From NCBI RefSeq assembly GCF_000743945.1, contig NZ_CP009238.1:868001-932000 (forward strand): a stretch of DNA of 64,000 nt, given 5' to 3'. A program made the position numbers and the translations under genes. This stretch comes from Basilea psittacipulmonis DSM 24701 (GTDB taxonomy: Bacteria > Pseudomonadota > Gammaproteobacteria > Burkholderiales > Burkholderiaceae_B). The notes beneath the pieces were generated by a model. It saw nothing but the letters and a program-made list of their open reading frames with translations, had not been told where the DNA came from and did no database searches. Positions 63,048 to 64,000 of this stretch are shown in pieces; the stretch's first letter is position 1; each line of letters opens with the position of its first letter.

Positions 63048-64000
63048 TTAAAGTCTAAAAGCGTTGGTATCAATGGATGTTTTTTCTTTCAATATCAGTT
63101 CTGTTATAAGTTTGGCAGAACCCATGGATAATGTAAAGCCTAACATTCCATGTCCTGTATTCAACCATAAATTTTTGTAAGCGGTTCGATCAATAATCGG
63201 TTTGCCTGTAGGGGTGGAAGGGCGTAATCCTGCCCATTGTTGAGCTTGATCGTAGTTGCCAATGGGGAATAAATCCTTGGCTTCTTTTATCATGGTACGA
63301 ATTCTTTCTGGGTCGATGCGACGGTCCATACCGACACGATCGCCAATTCCAGCCACTCTGAGCTTATGGCCTAATCTGGTATAGACGACTTTGCGTTCAT
63401 AATCTGTAATGCTTAACTGAGGTGCTTTGGCTTCTTCCTCAATATCCAACGTCAAACTATACCCTTTTAGTGGGCTAATAGGCACGTTGACTGAGATCTT
63501 GCTTAATAAATCCGTGCTATCACTGGCAAGACAACAAATAATATGGTCGGCTGAAAAGCTACCTTGTGAGGTTTGGACACTGACGGTTTTATCCATATGT
63601 GTGATGAAACCCGTGATATTTGTGTTAAATACAAACGATACGCCTTCTTGAGCGAGATAGGTTTGTAATGCTTGGCATAATAAGTAGCAGTCAGCTGCTT
63701 GTTCAGAGGGCGTATAGATCCCACCGCTAAATGAACGTGCAGAAAGTGCGGGTTCCTTTTCTAAGCAAGCTTCGCGATCTAAGGCGTATTGCTCGCAACC
63801 AAGTGCCTGCATCGTTTTCATTTCAGCTTTGGCATGCTCAAAAGATTCTGGTGAACGATGAATGATCAGTTTTCCTTTTTGAGAAAAAGCAAATTCAAAT
63901 CCATGCGTATCGCGTAGTGTTTGGATTAAATCACGCGTAAGGTAGGAGAGTGTTAATAATTCAGCGGTCGTTTGATGATGTTGTCGTTCATTGCATGCCG
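63048..64000 (-). CDS. dadA: D-amino acid dehydrogenase small subunit, 5' end cut by window
   Basis: The minus-strand frame stays open to the window end, so about 317 codons are present and the N-terminal FAD-binding motif lies outside. LLTLSYLTRDLIQTLRD, LEKEPALS, GGIYTPSEQAADCYLLCQAL, GLRPSTPTGKPIIDRT and WLNTGHGMLGFTLSMGSAKLI are typical of DadA, which oxidises D-amino acids (mainly D-Ala) to keto acids. The region continues into fhs 21 bp downstream. The ATG at 63821 is internal and not the real start. Confidence 0.9.
   Translation of the reverse strand, partial: ACNERQHHQTTAELLTLSYLTRDLIQTLRDTHGFEFAFSQKGKLIIHRSPESFEHAKAEMKTMQALGCEQYALDREACLEKEPALSARSFSGGIYTPSEQAADCYLLCQALQTYLAQEGVSFVFNTNITGFITHMDKTVSVQTSQGSFSADHIICCLASDSTDLLSKISVNVPISPLKGYSLTLDIEEEAKAPQLSITDYERKVVYTRLGHKLRVAGIGDRVGMDRRIDPERIRTMIKEAKDLFPIGNYDQAQQWAGLRPSTPTGKPIIDRTAYKNLWLNTGHGMLGFTLSMGSAKLITELILKEKTSIDTNAFRL

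Overview
This 64 kb window is a chromosomal segment of a low-GC betaproteobacterium. Protein sequences and gene neighbourhoods (atp operon, HslV with a short propeptide, gmk-rpoZ-spoT, topoisomerase IV, fhs-dadA) look like the Alcaligenaceae (Burkholderiales). An AT-rich genus of that family such as Basilea, Pelistega or Oligella would fit, but the sequence alone does not prove a genus. No rRNA, tRNA or CRISPR array was seen.

Layout. 1-7.2 kb: ATP synthase operon atpIBEFHAGDC, with strong hairpins on both sides of atpE. 7.4-9.5 kb: a prophage remnant whose 5'-truncated MuF head protein carries a C-terminal ADP-ribosyltransferase domain, followed by an overlapping small gene and a DUF2213 prohead-protease-like gene. 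10-13 kb: budC and hslVU. 13.1-15.7 kb: a TonB-dependent receptor behind a Fur-box-like site. 16.5-18 kb: an aldehyde dehydrogenase. 18.2-22.7 kb: a compact gmd-fcl-manC-fucosyltransferase cassette; the last gene has a nine-G tract where any single-base slip truncates the enzyme. 22.8-26 kb: an old-yellow-enzyme gene with an ArsR regulator and matched operators, then a MarR regulator divergent from an ABC membrane protein.

26-31.1 kb is an accessory island: a decayed IS1595-family transposase, a repressor fragment and a two-gene restriction-modification system (nuclease-methyltransferase fusion plus specificity subunit), framed by perfect 62-bp inverted repeats. Three exact copies of the Haemophilus uptake signal lie at 24.4-29.5 kb, which points to DNA acquired from Pasteurellaceae. 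31.4-34.4 kb continues with genes of plasmid flavour: a possible fertility-inhibition-like protein, a RepA/DnaB-like ATPase and a small lipoprotein resembling the VirB9 C-terminal domain, plus a perfect 22-bp palindrome in a gene-free stretch.

34.8-64 kb is mostly housekeeping: rho and trxA (variant CNPC active site), parE-parC, an iron ABC transporter (fbpABC behind a Fur box) with a ferredoxin-reductase, comEC, a PHP phosphatase, greB, ugpQ, rlmJ, ppiD, then gmk-rpoZ-spoT, a DedA protein, yicC, rph-rdgB-hemW, fhs and dadA (cut by the window end). Three intergenic regions (34.5, 53.3 and 57.6 kb) carry unrelated-looking tandem duplications with periods close to 105 bp.

The most interesting signals are the MuF-ADP-ribosyltransferase fusion with its overlapping partner gene, the phase-variable-looking fucosyltransferase, and the uptake-signal-marked restriction island with its inverted repeats.
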